Assembly (NCBI RefSeq): GCF_037327425.1
Contig: NZ_CP147846.1
Location: 2,976,001 to 3,040,000 of the forward strand
Direction: 5' to 3'
Length of the DNA stretch: 64,000 nt
From: Rhodococcus sovatensis
GTDB taxonomy: Bacteria > Actinomycetota > Actinomycetes > Mycobacteriales > Mycobacteriaceae
Positions 34,101 through 42,138 of the stretch are shown piece by piece (position 1 is the stretch's first letter; every line of letters starts with the position of its first letter). A program made the position numbers and the translations under genes. A model generated the notes under the pieces. The model was not told the origin of the DNA, did no database searches, and saw nothing but the letters and a program-made list of their open reading frames with translations.

Positions 34101-35965
34101 GCGAGACCCACCACCGAAGAGTTGTCGAAGAGCGATCGAACCGACACTGTCGTATCGAGAGCAGCACCGATTCGCGCAACCACCTGCGTCGCGATCAGCG
34201 AGTTCCCGCCGAGTTCGAAGAAGTCGTCGTCCAGACCCACTCGGGGAAGATCGAGCAGTTCGGCGAACACGCCGGACACAACGCGTTGAGTGCCGCTCTC
34301 GGGCGCTCGGAACTCCCTGGCGGGCAGGACTGGGTCCGGCAATGCGGCACGATCGAGTTTGCCTGCCGGGGTCAGGGGAAGATCGTCGATCAGCACGATC
34401 GCGGTCGGCACCATATGACGGGGAAGCTTGCCGGCGACGAACCGAGTGAGCTCGGCAGTGCTCAGCACTTCGCCTTCGACCGAGCGAACATAGGACACGA
34501 GCATGGCCGAGCCGGCCCCTCCACCGGAGTCTGCACCAGCGCCCGCCGAGCCGCCGACGCCTTCGCGAGCCACCGTCACGACGAAGTCGACACCCTCGTG
34601 CATCGACAGAGCCGCGTCGATTTCACCGAGTTCGATGCGGAATCCACGGATCTTGACCTGGAAGTCACTGCGACCCACGTATTCGAGCACACTGCTCGAC
34701 TGACGCCAGCGCACGATGTCGCCGGTGCGGTACATTCTCGAACCGTCGGTCGTGAATGGATTCGCGACGAATCGTTCTGCAGTCAGAGCCAATCTGCCGT
34801 GGTAGCCGCGAGCGAGTGCCGGTCCCCAAAGATAGAGCTCACCCTTCGAACCGGGAGTCGCTGGATGGAGCCGATCGTCGAGTACCACACCTGACACGCC
34901 CCGGACTGGACTACCGATGGAGACGGGAGCGCCGGATTCGAGCGCCCCGCTGCAGGTGGCCATGATGGTTGCCTCGGTCGGGCCGTACCCGTTGAGGAAT
35001 CGGCGCGGACCTGCGGGCCGATGCACAGCCCACTTCGACACCAGCTCAGGCGGGCACGCCTCTCCCCCGGAGAGGACCATTTCGAAATCGTCCAGTCCAC
35101 TCGGATCCACCGATGCCATGGCCGCCGGCGTGATCATGGCGTGCGTGACCTGTTCCCGTCGCAACAGCTCGGCGAGCTCGGTTCCGCCGTACACGGACGC
35201 CGGGGCGATCACCATGGTCGATGCCGCGGTGATAGCCATCAGTAGCTCGAAGACGGAGGCATCGAAGCTCGGCGACGCGAAGTGCAAGGTCCGGGCAGCG
35301 GGCGTCAAGTCGAACGACTCGCGCATTTCCGCAGCGAGATCGTTCAGACCCGCATGCGTGACGAGAACGCCCTTCGGCTTTCCCGTCGATCCGGAGGTGT
35401 AGATCATGTATGCGCCGTGTGCCGCGTGCAGCGAGCCTGCGCGGTCGGCCGGCAACACGGTGGAGCTGTCCAATTCGGCTATCTCGGCGATTGTCGTATC
35501 GTCGTCGAGCACCATCCACTCGACGGTCGACGGCAATGCGTGCACGTGCTCTGCGATCGTCACACCGAAACGAGTGCCCGAGTCGGAGAGCATGTGCTCG
35601 ATCCGATCGGCCGGATAATTCGGGTCGACGGGAAGGAAGGTGGCGCCCGCCTTGGCTATCCCCCACACAGACTGGACCGACAGATCAGATCGGGGCATCG
35701 CGACCGCGACGACATCGTCCGGTCCGAGCCCACGCCCGATCAGAGCTCGGGCCAGACGACTGGAGCGGGAGTCCAACTCGGCGTACGTGAGGAGCGTGCC
35801 GCCGTAGGACAGGGCGGTCGCAGACGGGTCCAGTTCGACGGCCGTGAGCAAGAGATCGGGCAGGAGGGGAATGCGTGGGCGCCTGACACGCGGCGCACGC
35901 CTGGGTCGGGCCGAGCCGCGAGCGGGAGTTCGATCGGCGGACACATCCTGGCCGCTACCACTCAT
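22172..35965 (-). CDS. NRPS-D: four-module synthetase A-T-C-A-T-C-A-T-E-C-A-T-TE
   Basis: A 4597-residue non-ribosomal peptide synthetase. Domains (rough residues): A1 33-540, T1 to 620 (Ser586), C2 647-1088, A2 1110-1605, T2 (Ser1653), C3 1712-2150, A3 2178-2675, T3 (GGDSI, Ser2724), E 2783-3240, C4 3280-3712, A4 3737-4240, T4 (Ser4286), TE 4352-4590 (GWSLGG, Ser4423). The C and E active-site motifs are intact (HHISADG, HHIGSDG, HHLVVDGVSWR, HHVLLDG). Pocket residues by eye: A1 DAFMLGGIM, A2 DVWDFILVS, A3 DFWNIGMVH (threonine, then epimerised), A4 DALFVGGIM. There is no C domain before A1, and the tail before it is Arg-rich. The ATG at 35965 is chosen (GAAGG upstream); a GTG at 36016 is possible. 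Confidence 0.96.
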   Translation of the reverse strand: MSGSGQDVSADRTPARGSARPRRAPRVRRPRIPLLPDLLLTAVELDPSATALSYGGTLLTYAELDSRSSRLARALIGRGLGPDDVVAVAMPRSDLSVQSVWGIAKAGATFLPVDPNYPADRIEHMLSDSGTRFGVTIAEHVHALPSTVEWMVLDDDTTIAEIAELDSSTVLPADRAGSLHAAHGAYMIYTSGSTGKPKGVLVTHAGLNDLAAEMRESFDLTPAARTLHFASPSFDASVFELLMAITAASTMVIAPASVYGGTELAELLRREQVTHAMITPAAMASVDPSGLDDFEMVLSGGEACPPELVSKWAVHRPAGPRRFLNGYGPTEATIMATCSGALESGAPVSIGSPVRGVSGVVLDDRLHPATPGSKGELYLWGPALARGYHGRLALTAERFVANPFTTDGSRMYRTGDIVRWRQSSSVLEYVGRSDFQVKIRGFRIELGEIDAALSMHEGVDFVVTVAREGVGGSAGAGADSGGGAGSAMLVSYVRSVEGEVLSTAELTRFVAGKLPRHMVPTAIVLIDDLPLTPAGKLDRAALPDPVLPAREFRAPESGTQRVVSGVFAELLDLPRVGLDDDFFELGGNSLIATQVVARIGAALDTTVSVRSLFDNSSVVGLAESIDAQGDVGRRTPLTAGPRPDSIPLSLAQRRMWFMNRLEPESAINNLPLAVRLTGKLDVSALAQAVVDVVERHESLRTYYPDTDGVGHQSVLRAEDVAPRLDPIRSAESEIADALREMALTAFDLAAEVPLRARLFEVADEDYVLALVTHHISADGASLAPLTRDLMTAYLSRVDGHEPNWAPLPVQYVDYTLWQQHVLGSSDDPTSPIAMQEAFWRSELASVPAQLDLPTDRPRPAVQSSVGATVEFEISGTTHRALLELAKSKNATFFMVAHAALAVLLARLSNTDDIVVGAPIAGRGDEQLDDLVGMFVNTLPLRTRFDPAETFVDLLARVQESDLDAFGHDAVPFERLVEVLDPERSPSRHPIFQVAMFFQNMAQQSLELPALAVTPLSMDGALAKFDLQFTLAGTDAWDGETGAIAAQILYATALFDQSTVQSIARRYVRLLDAIAADPTELVGDFELVDSVESRVLLQEWNETDRELDFEPTLLSEYDKRVVTHADHVAVVFEGRSLTYREFDAHVDAVARALIDRGVGPEARVAVAIRRSLDLVVGIYAILRAGAAFVPVDPDHPESRVRYILQAAEPFCVLVSGDGDRDLFGDVAVLDVAGLPSIESSRASLADAGRTASLRPDNTAYVIFTSGSTGKPKGVAVSHRAVVNQMAWMRTEYGLSEADLYLQKTATTFDVSLWGFFLPLQVGAALVLATPDGHRDSEYIADLIAEHSITLTDFVPSMLAMFTAHASAARCASLRHVFVIGEAFPIETAEAFRSVSSAGLHNLYGPTEAAVSVTYWEATEADRGSVPIGRPEWNTTAVVLDSRLQVVPAGTAGELYLSGVQLARGYLRRPDLTSDRFVADPFGAPGSRMYRTGDLARWRAGSPGEPGVLEYIGRTDFQVKFRGQRIELGEIEAALLANPSVNQAVVLVVALPTGDHLVAYVVPAPGRSVDDVAARSDLGGVLPSYMIPTAVVVLDEFPLNSSGKLDRKALPQPTFAATEFRAPTTLVEEIVAATFADVLGVDRVGLDDDFFTLGGNSLIATRVVARLGDALDARVPVRLLFEAAGVAALAERIESSVGSGRRAQLTRQVRPAQIPLSLAQQRMWFLNQLDTASAAYNLPVAIRLQGVLDVLALSAAVDDVIDRHESLRTVYPAVDGQARQDIRPAAGLHLTPAAVSESDVEMRLRDLFGRGFDVANEIPVRAELYALGDNDHVLAMVVHHIGSDGYSMGPLARDIVSAYLARASGQSPNWSPLPVQYADYALWQRASLGLESDPESLAAGQLSYWTDKLSGLAPEISLPQDRPRPAVATNIGGTVTTVIDGASVEALDVLAREHNSSLFMAVHTVLAVVLARLSGTDDIAIGTPVAGRGEASLDDVIGMFVNTLVLRTELDLGANFSELLAATREVDLEAFAHADIPFERVVDAVDPERSQARHPLFQVILAFQNMERRAFELPELKVTPVDIDFEVAKFDLQVTLFEAGGTDSNRELSVQIAFAQDLFDRETVVVFADRFVRVLHGVLANPDAAVADVDVFGPGERELVLQRWSGADQVPVAPPVDRTLAARFDETVAASPAAQALVFEDVRLSYGELAQRANRLARALIDSGVGPEAVVAVMLPRSVDLVVAVLAVIASGAGYVPIDPSYPQERIDYVLGDSAPTVVLTWSGRDAAVGSSVAVLDLDTLELDGYSAGPVGDHERTAPLRPSDVAYVIYTSGSTGLPKGVAVPHSAVGRLLDGTDPLFAFGPDDVWTLFHSYAFDFSVWELWGPLLHGGTLVVVDYFTSRSPDLFRQLLIREKVTVLNQTPSAFYQLAEIDRIEGGSELACLRYIIFGGEALELRRLSSWIDRYGDRSPRLVNMYGITETTVHVSHRELDSALVASASGSVVGRPIPGLRIHVLDSRLAPVPRGVAGELYIGGEQLARGYLGKYALTATRFVADPFEGSGSRLYRSGDVARWNTAGELEFVGRADDQVKIRGFRIELGEIESVILELDRVAQVAVIAREDTPGSPRLVAYVVPATGSSLDTDDLREQISAAVPEYMVPAAFVVLDSIPLTVNGKLDRRALPAPTVQTTEFQAPTTEAERVVGDVFADVLGVDRVGIHDSFFALGGDSIMSIQVVSRVKARGLSITARNVFEHKTVAAIAEVATAIDADSSSALAEMAGGGVGSMPVTPIVVQMLGRGPRLGRYTQNLALELPAGIDERGVVATIQAVIDHHDVLRSRLVSVDGISTQHVAERGSVDALALVHRVGVAASVNADGMRELALRETDLAMDRLDPFDGVVLQFVWLDPELVDGEPTRTGRLVIVAHHLVVDGVSWRIIVPDLVKAWIAVSAGQVPVLEPVGTSFRRWAHGLADGAVSDQRRSELAYWEGVLGGPDTPLGSRPFDAAVDVVSTVERVEFELSAGVTDTVLTTVPRLFHGSVSDGLLAAFTLALSGWRQSRGVVDDRAALIRFEGHGREEDAVPGADLSRTVGWFTSIFPVRFDLADIDLDDALSGGAHLGRTVKIVKEALRGVPDRGIGFGQLRYLDPESGARLASESAGQILFNYLGRVGQETVPNEFSGIGWLPAGDLGDLAGAAEPGMSAMATLDINSVVIGDRLTGSLAFPSGLLATEDVRELADLWVRTLGRLDEYCRNEGVGGHTASDFDLVQASSSDIERWEGEYSSVTDVWPLTPLQAGLYFHGGLDDVTSSDAYTVQISLDLGGSVDSDRLHLAAQALVTRHANLRTAFVQDETGIPVQIVVDGVSPQWTEIDLTGEHPDSMASHADVIIAEDKLRGFDLAAPPLLRFTLIRRSNDPEGVTATLVVTNHHVLLDGWSMPLLMQELIFLYATSGDSAHLPRVRPFRNYLAWLGQRDRRASAEAWKLALAPVSEPTMLFAGHSAEAGVGMGEYALTLSEETTTRLSSAASHIGVTLNTMVQAAWGIVLSRLLARRDVAFGATVSGRPADLPGVESMVGLFINTVPVRVSVDPQSTVSQHLSSLQAQQADLLDHHYTGLTEIVEAAGDGANFDTLVVFESYPVDRSAIAEGGSIDGLRLLGVDTADGSHYPLTLVTTVDTRIQIRLKYRRDTIDDGSVTTLAQRLSRVMEQLSEPEVKIGSIDMLDASERIELTTKSSGPAVPPVLLPDLLAEAVERGPDATAVVSGSETVSYRQLDARSSQLARMLLSLGAEADNLIGVALPRSVDSVTSVWGVAKSGGALVPLDPGYPADRVERMVVDSGVRIGVTSTEFVTQLPSGVRWIVLDDPVVQESLASLSAEPVSARERVGYLSPDSAAYVVFTSGSTGVPKGVVVTQAGLANFCAEQVDRYSLTAQSRTLHFASPSFDASMLELLLAVGASSTMVVADASVFGGTDLWDLLVTQRVSHAFVTPAALASVDPLGLVDLQMVVVGGEACSPELVARWAVERGEGRGVREFFNGYGPTETTIMTNISDPLVPGTDVTIGGPVRGMTSLVLDADLSPVPVGVTGELYLAGLQLARGYHRRYGLTAERFVANPFGVGGDRMYRTGDMVRWIGDDTGAPESIEYLGRSDFQVKVRGFRIELGEIDSVLTSYPDVEFAVTVARSGDEGVAGATVLVSYVMPAADADLDLVKVRSWVQERLPRHMVPAQVMVLDELPLTPVGKLDRSALPAPVSVVREFRAPASESEVAVAGVFADVLGVDRVGADDDFFELGGNSLVATRAVAQLRREVAPDIRVQWFFTDRTVHDLARRIDESGSAAAGSVDDSLAVLLPLRRGGDAAPVFCVHPMLGFAWPYAGVVAYLDENRPVFGLQSPGLTTPEAVPASIEEYASRYVDEIRRVRPSGPYHLLGWSLGGVIAHAMAVMLRAADERVTLTMLDSVLHIGLDEFEEELKALLVPAGVLAEGAPVPAVLTAEQAERAAAALVDGPVELTAGQLHSIYSGAVAAPGQINDYAPAEFDRPLLYFTAGSTHPEGVEAAVQWTDHVSEIREVVVAAAHEDMTGPSALAVVGPILDEYLNANDERNG

Positions 35966-36110
35966 CGACGCGGGCCTTCGACGGTCACCGGCAGCTTGAA
36001 CTCGATCACGACGCACCCTCTGATCTCGATACGAGGGCAGCTCGAATAACCCGGGAGGGCCGAGTTCCTGTTGCCGCCCCGCACAGGTTTACAACGACGA
36101 AATGAGTCCA

Positions 36111-36139
36111 TGTATACCGCATCGTCGCGAACCGTCCGG
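36111..36139 (-). promoter_or_regulatory. Possible NRPS-D promoter
   Basis: On the minus strand TATACA (36116-36111) is a good -10 candidate about 140 nt before the NRPS-D start. The -35 position reads CCGGAC, not a consensus. It lies downstream of the hairpin that follows NRPS-C, so NRPS-D would need its own promoter. Confidence 0.3.
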
Positions 36140-36180
36140 CGTTACGACCCAGAAAAAACAGGATCGAAGTCTATTTCACC

Positions 36181-36212
36181 CGGCAAAAGCATTCGACTGA
36201 ATGCTTTTGCCG
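36181..36212 (-). terminator. Hairpin after NRPS-C
   Basis: A perfect 14-bp inverted repeat (CGGCAAAAGCATTC at 36181-36194, its complement at 36199-36212) with a 4-nt loop, 28 nt past the NRPS-C stop. There is no immediate T-run; a six-T stretch lies about 22 nt further on. It probably ends the NRPS-C transcript and separates it from NRPS-D. Confidence 0.65.
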
Positions 36213-36240
36213 AGAGGACTTGCCCCGCTACTGTTGGTTC

Positions 36241-39200
36241 TCAGCGACCGCCGAGGATCCACTTGTTCAGTATCGGTCCGATCCGGTCCAACGCCGTGGG
36301 AGAGGCCAGTTTCCAGTGCGACGTCGCGATCGAATAGTTGACTGTGCGCTCTGAATTCACAGCAGACTTCCAGGTCGATACTCCGGATTCACCCGACGGG
36401 TCGTCGAGGCCTGCGGTGAAATACAGCAGGTCACCATCGAATTCGGCGGGCTCGTAGTCGGCCAGCACCTGTGCGCTGTGCCCGATCCCGTCGACGATGA
36501 TCTCGATACGTTCCCGCGTCAGCGCATCGAACGGTGGAGGCAACGTGGCAGCCAGTTCGGCAACGCCCTGCACGTCGAGTTCGGCGAGGTCACGGTCGTC
36601 GTCGCCGCCGAGCTCGCCCACTAGATCGACCATGGTGGGCAGTGCCGTCGTGCGGCCTTCCGTCGATCCTATGACCGCATCCATGACGGCGAGAGTGTCG
36701 ACTTCGTGCCCGAGTTCGCGCAACCGAACGGCAACGGCGTGCGCCAGCACTCCGCCCATCGACCAACCGAGCAAGTGGTACGGCCCGGTAGGTCGAACCG
36801 CGCGGATCTCACGCACGTACAGCTCGGCCCACTCCTCGATCGATGTCGGCAGCATTCGCTCGCCGGCCAGAGCGGGAGATTGCAGCCCGTAGATCGCATG
36901 ATCGGAGTCGACGTACGGCGCCAGGCCTGCGAACGACCACGCCGTGCCGGTGATGGGGTGGAAGCAGAAGAGTGCCTGTTCGGAGCTGCCCTCGCGGAGA
37001 GTGACCAGGACATCGAACGGTCCACCCGCCTCGGATCCCCCTGGATCGCGCTCGATTCGCGCGGCCAACTGTGCGGGCGTCGAGCTACCGAACACCCACG
37101 GTAGCGGCACGTCACGACCGAGTGCCGAACCCAGCGTTCCCACCATTCGGACCGCAACCATCGAGTTGCCACCGAGATCGAAGAAGTCGTCGTCGACACC
37201 TACTCGTTCGGCGCCGAGAGTCTCGGTGAACACCCGAACCACCAGCGCCTCGGTCTCCGTGCTCGGCTCGCGGTACTGCACCGCGTCGAATATCGGGGCG
37301 GGTAGAGCTCGACGGTCCACCTTGCCGCTCGAATTCAAGGGAAGGCGGTCCAAAACGACGAACGCAGCGGGGACCATGTACGACGGCAGTTCTCCGGATA
37401 CGAACGACTGCAGTGCGGCTCGATCGACCGTCCGCCCGTCGGATGGAACTACGTAGGCCACCAATCGATGGCCGAGCGAACCGTCCTCGCGCGCAACCAC
37501 GGCGACGTCGGTGAGGTCGCTGTGGGAGCGGAGAGCGGATTCGATCTCGCCCAACTCGATGCGGTAGCCGCGAACCTTCACTTGCTCGTCCGATCGACCG
37601 AGGTACTCGAGTTCGCCGTCGCGATTCCACCGTGCGAGGTCACCGGTTCGGTACATGCGTGTACCGCCGCGGCCGAATGGATCGGCGACGAATCGCTCGG
37701 CCGTCAAGGCCGTACGTGAGGTGTACCCACGCGCGAGCTGAACGCCGGTGAGGTACAGATTGCCGCCGACACCCGTCGGAACGAGGTTCATTCTGTCGTC
37801 CAGTACGAGACATCCGGTATTCCATGCTGGGCTCCCGACTGGCACGATCGACCTGTCTGCGCTGTTCACCTCGTGGTGGGTCACAGACACTGCCGCCTCG
37901 GTTGGACCGTACAGGTTCACGAGCTTGCCGGTGTTGCCGCGCCGGTACCACTGTGCGAGTCCGGCCGGGAGCTCTTCACCGATCGAGTACACGCGCTGGA
38001 TCGACGCGGGGAGCACGCCGGACGAATACGTCAGTAGTGCGTTCAGCATTGTCGGCACGAGACCGATTGTCGTCACGCCCTCGGCACGGATCACCTCGAG
38101 GAGGTACGCCGGATCGGCGTGCTGGCGTGGTTCCGCGATCACTGCTGTGTTGCCTGCGAGCAACGCGCCCCAGTACTCCCACACGGACAGATCGAACGTC
38201 GCTGCCGTGTGTACCAGGACCTTGTCGTCGCTCGTCGTCTCGAAGGTGGTGCGCAACCATTCCACTTGGTTGACGATCGCGCGGTGTGAGAGCGCCACAC
38301 CCTTGGGCCTGCCGGTCGAGCCCGAGGTGAAGATGACGTAGGCAGTGTTGTCCGGTCGCAGTGGCGTGATCCGCTCGGAATCGTCGATTGGTTCATCGGA
38401 GAATCCGGCAAGATCCATCTCGTCCACCGCCACTGTCGGCGCCGTGCTCTGCCAGACTCCGGAGTCACCGGGGCCGGTGACGACCAGCACGGGCTGGGCC
38501 GTGTCGACCACGTATGCGTTACGGTCCGCTGGATTACCGCTGTCGATGGGAACATACGCGGCACCGGTCTTGACGACCGCGTACATCGTCACCAATAGGT
38601 CCAGCCCACGCGGGATCGACAGCGCCACCGCGGATTCGGGTCCGACTCCACGTGCGATCAGGTAGCGCGCAACAAGATTGACTCGAGCGTCGAACTGTCG
38701 GAACGTCAGCCGCTGTCCGTCTGCGACGACGGCCTCGTCGTTCGGCGTTTCGGACACCCGTGCTTCGTACAGTGAGACGAGAGTCGCGGACTCGTTGACC
38801 GGATACGATGTCCGATCTGCGGAGTGCACCATCGATCGCTGCTCGGCAGCACTCATCAGATCGATATCGCCGATGCGCACCTCTGCATCGTCGACAACGC
38901 AGCCGAGAACCCGCACCAAACGATCGAGCATCGACTGCGCCGTCGTCTCGTCGAAAAGGTCAGTAGCGTAGGACAGCTCGATCCCGAACGCGGAATCGCC
39001 GCCGCGGTCGGCACGTTCGGTGATGGTGAAATGCAGATCGGACTTGGCGACGTTCGATTCGAACTCGACGGGCCGGACAGCCAGATCCGGGAGCTCCAGG
39101 TCCGTGTGCGCGATGTTCTGGAACGAGAAGCCGACCTGGAACAGCGGACTGTAGGCCGAGGATCGCGGCGGATTTATCGCTTCGACAACCCGCTCGAAAG

Positions 39201-42138
39201 GAACGTCGGAGTTCGCGAATGCGGCGAGATCCACTTCGCGGACGTCGGCAAGCGCGTCGAGGAAGCTGTGCGACGGGTCCATCCTGGTCCTGAGCACGAG
39301 GGTATTGACGAACATGCCGATGAGCCCATCCAGCGCTTCGTCTCCGCGCCCCGCGATGGGGGTGCCGACGACGATGTCGCCGGAACCGGTCACGCGACTC
39401 AGGAACGCAGCCAGGGCAGTGTGCACCACCATGAACAGCGAGGCACCGTGTTCGTGCGCCACAGTCGTCAAACCACGATGCACATCGCCTGGGAGCGTCG
39501 ATCGCACTGCTGCGCCGACGAACGACTGTCGTTCGGGACGCCGACGGTCGGTCGGCAAGTCGATCACAGGGGCGACCCCGCCCAACTGCTCTTGCCAGTA
39601 CTCGATTTGGGTGCTGAGCAATGACTTCGGATCGGACTCGTCACCGAGCACCTGACGCTGCCACAGGGCGAAGTCTGCGTACTGCACCGGCAACGGCGAC
39701 CACTGCGGGGTTTGCCCGGCAGCATGCGCCGCGTAGGCAATCATGACATCGCGGACGAGCACGGGCAGAGAAGATCCATCGGCACTGATGTGATGCACGA
39801 CGATGACGAGAACGTAGTCGCCACCCTGACCGGTGCTCGTATCACCGACATCGTAGAGCCGAACGAACACCGGTGGAGCTGCGGTGACGTCGAACTGACG
39901 GGTCACCGCCTCGCGCACGCGCTCGGGGACGTCTTCCGGAGTTACTCGAACCGGCGTCACATCGGGAACTGCCAGTGCAGTGGGTGACACTGCCTGCGTG
40001 GGGCCCTCGATCTCGTTCGGGTACGAGGTTCGAAGCACCTCGTGTCGGTCCACGACATCGGCGACGGCGGCTTGAAGCGCGTCGACGTCGAGTGTGCCCG
40101 ACAGACGCACGGCAATCGGGATGTTGTCCACGATCGACGACGTGTCGAATTGATTGAGAAACCAATAGCGCTGTTGCGCAAGCGACAACGGAACTCGATC
40201 CGGACGTTCGCCCTTGATCAGCTGTGGCCGCAGGTTGATTTCGGACGCCATCGCCACGGATGCGGCGAGCGACTCCACGGACGAACTTTCGAACAGGGTT
40301 CGGACCGAGACCGTTCGTCCGAGCGCGGCACTCAAACGCGCCGCCACTTGGGTTGCGATCAACGAATTGCCACCCAGTTCGAAGAAGTCGTCGTCGAGGC
40401 CCACTGCCTCGACTTTCAGCACCTTCTCGAACACTCCTGCAACCACCTGTTCCGTGGCGCAACCGGGCGCGCGGAACTCGCGTTCGATCGGCGAGGGCTC
40501 GGGCAACGCTGCTCGATCCAGCTTGCCTACCGGCGTCAACGGCAGTTCGTCCAGCGCGACCACCTGCGCCGGCACCATGTGCCGGGGCAACCGTTCCTTC
40601 ACCCACCCCCGAATCCCCGACACGTCGAGGTCCGATCCCACCACCGGCAGCACGTAGGTCACCAACACGGTCGCGGCGGCACCCTGCTGACTCGTGCGAG
40701 CGACGGTGACCGCGAACTCGACCTGGGGATGGGAGGTGACGACGGCATCGATCTCGCCGAGTTCGATACGGAAGCCGCGGATCTTGACCTGGAAGTCGCT
40801 ACGCCCCACGTACTCGATGTCGTGCGAGTCGGGCACGCGACGAACGACATCCCCTGTTCGGTACATTCGGGTGCCGTCATCGACCAGCGGATTGGCGACG
40901 AAGCGTGCAGCGGTCAGCCCCCGGCGATTGTGGTAGCCACGAGCCACTCCAGGCCCCCAGACATACAGTTCACCTTTCGCGCCGCCGACCACCGGACGCA
41001 ACCGATCGTCGAGGACCGCCGCAGACATCCCGCGAATCGGAGCACCGATCGACACCACCGCGCCCGGCACCAACGCATCCGAGATATTGGACATGATCGT
41101 CGTCTCGGTCGGACCGTAGCCGTTGAAGAACTCACGGACACCCCGACCGTCGCCCCGTTCGACTGCCCACCGCGCCAGCAGCTCGGGCGACCACGCCTCG
41201 CCACCCACGACCACTACTCGCAAGTCCGGCAAACCCTCCGGATCCACCGATGCCAACGCAGCGGGCGTCACGAACGCATGCGATACACGCTCGGACACCA
41301 ACAACTTCCACAACTCGACCCCACCGAACACCGACGCCTCTGCCACCACCATCGTCGACGACGCACCCACAGCCAACAGCAACTCCAACACGGACGCATC
41401 GAAGCTCGGCGAGGCAAAGTGCAGCGTCCGAGAATCCGCCGACAATCCGTAGCGTGTGCGCTGCTCGGCCGCGAAATCGGCCAATCCTGCCTGCGTCACC
41501 ACCACGCCTTTGGGAACTCCTGTCGAGCCGGACGTGTACACAACGTAAGCAGCCGACTCCGGCCGCAGGCGACCGATCCGATCCACCGCGGTTACCGGCT
41601 CACACGAGACCCCGGCCAGCTGTTCCTCGACGACCGGGGCGTCCAACACGATCCACTTCACACTCGTCGGCAATGCCGGCACGAACTCGCTCAGAGTGAC
41701 GCCGATCCGGACACCGGAGTCCACGACCATCCGTTCCAACCTCTCGGCCGGATATCCCGGATCGAATGGAACGAACGCGCCCCCCGACTTCGCCACCGCC
41801 CACACCGACATCACGGACTCCACGGATCTCGGCAGCGCCACACCCACGAACCCGTCGACCTCGACGCCGGCGTTCACCAACACACGCGCCAAGCGTGACG
41901 ACCGACCGTCCATGTCGCGGTACGACACGCTCGCCGAACCACAGACCACTGCCGTCGAATCCGGACTTCGCTCCACCGCTGCGGCCAACACATCCGGCAA
42001 CGAGACCGATCGAACCCTGCGTGTGCGCGCAGTGCGCTTGTCCTTCTTACGCCTCTTCGATGTGCCCGACCTGGGAGAGCGCTCGACTGCCGTCTCGCCG
42101 GAAGCGCCACGGTGCGCATTGGAATTCGTCGGATTCAT
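36241..42138 (-). CDS. NRPS-C: two-module synthetase A-T-C-A-T-TE
   Basis: A 1965-residue synthetase. Domains (rough residues): A1 46-545, T1 (Ser590), C2 650-1090 (HHISADG near 783), A2 1119-1610, T2 (Ser1658), TE 1720-1960 (GWSMGG, Ser1792). Pocket residues by eye: A1 DALFVGGIM, identical to NRPS-D A4, and A2 DLWGYILVS. Its N-terminus lacks a C domain and carries a strongly basic tail (KRRKKDKRTARTRRVRS), which could dock on the acidic end of an upstream synthetase. A TE at its end makes it a terminal component. The A1 region shares high sequence similarity with NRPS-D A4. Confidence 0.95.
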   Translation of the reverse strand: MNPTNSNAHRGASGETAVERSPRSGTSKRRKKDKRTARTRRVRSVSLPDVLAAAVERSPDSTAVVCGSASVSYRDMDGRSSRLARVLVNAGVEVDGFVGVALPRSVESVMSVWAVAKSGGAFVPFDPGYPAERLERMVVDSGVRIGVTLSEFVPALPTSVKWIVLDAPVVEEQLAGVSCEPVTAVDRIGRLRPESAAYVVYTSGSTGVPKGVVVTQAGLADFAAEQRTRYGLSADSRTLHFASPSFDASVLELLLAVGASSTMVVAEASVFGGVELWKLLVSERVSHAFVTPAALASVDPEGLPDLRVVVVGGEAWSPELLARWAVERGDGRGVREFFNGYGPTETTIMSNISDALVPGAVVSIGAPIRGMSAAVLDDRLRPVVGGAKGELYVWGPGVARGYHNRRGLTAARFVANPLVDDGTRMYRTGDVVRRVPDSHDIEYVGRSDFQVKIRGFRIELGEIDAVVTSHPQVEFAVTVARTSQQGAAATVLVTYVLPVVGSDLDVSGIRGWVKERLPRHMVPAQVVALDELPLTPVGKLDRAALPEPSPIEREFRAPGCATEQVVAGVFEKVLKVEAVGLDDDFFELGGNSLIATQVAARLSAALGRTVSVRTLFESSSVESLAASVAMASEINLRPQLIKGERPDRVPLSLAQQRYWFLNQFDTSSIVDNIPIAVRLSGTLDVDALQAAVADVVDRHEVLRTSYPNEIEGPTQAVSPTALAVPDVTPVRVTPEDVPERVREAVTRQFDVTAAPPVFVRLYDVGDTSTGQGGDYVLVIVVHHISADGSSLPVLVRDVMIAYAAHAAGQTPQWSPLPVQYADFALWQRQVLGDESDPKSLLSTQIEYWQEQLGGVAPVIDLPTDRRRPERQSFVGAAVRSTLPGDVHRGLTTVAHEHGASLFMVVHTALAAFLSRVTGSGDIVVGTPIAGRGDEALDGLIGMFVNTLVLRTRMDPSHSFLDALADVREVDLAAFANSDVPFERVVEAINPPRSSAYSPLFQVGFSFQNIAHTDLELPDLAVRPVEFESNVAKSDLHFTITERADRGGDSAFGIELSYATDLFDETTAQSMLDRLVRVLGCVVDDAEVRIGDIDLMSAAEQRSMVHSADRTSYPVNESATLVSLYEARVSETPNDEAVVADGQRLTFRQFDARVNLVARYLIARGVGPESAVALSIPRGLDLLVTMYAVVKTGAAYVPIDSGNPADRNAYVVDTAQPVLVVTGPGDSGVWQSTAPTVAVDEMDLAGFSDEPIDDSERITPLRPDNTAYVIFTSGSTGRPKGVALSHRAIVNQVEWLRTTFETTSDDKVLVHTAATFDLSVWEYWGALLAGNTAVIAEPRQHADPAYLLEVIRAEGVTTIGLVPTMLNALLTYSSGVLPASIQRVYSIGEELPAGLAQWYRRGNTGKLVNLYGPTEAAVSVTHHEVNSADRSIVPVGSPAWNTGCLVLDDRMNLVPTGVGGNLYLTGVQLARGYTSRTALTAERFVADPFGRGGTRMYRTGDLARWNRDGELEYLGRSDEQVKVRGYRIELGEIESALRSHSDLTDVAVVAREDGSLGHRLVAYVVPSDGRTVDRAALQSFVSGELPSYMVPAAFVVLDRLPLNSSGKVDRRALPAPIFDAVQYREPSTETEALVVRVFTETLGAERVGVDDDFFDLGGNSMVAVRMVGTLGSALGRDVPLPWVFGSSTPAQLAARIERDPGGSEAGGPFDVLVTLREGSSEQALFCFHPITGTAWSFAGLAPYVDSDHAIYGLQSPALAGERMLPTSIEEWAELYVREIRAVRPTGPYHLLGWSMGGVLAHAVAVRLRELGHEVDTLAVMDAVIGSTEGRTTALPTMVDLVGELGGDDDRDLAELDVQGVAELAATLPPPFDALTRERIEIIVDGIGHSAQVLADYEPAEFDGDLLYFTAGLDDPSGESGVSTWKSAVNSERTVNYSIATSHWKLASPTALDRIGPILNKWILGGR

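Noticed and set aside
36017..36240. A small gene between NRPS-C and NRPS-D
   Set aside because: Only a terminator hairpin and a possible promoter are visible; no frame with a ribosome binding site and coding-like composition.
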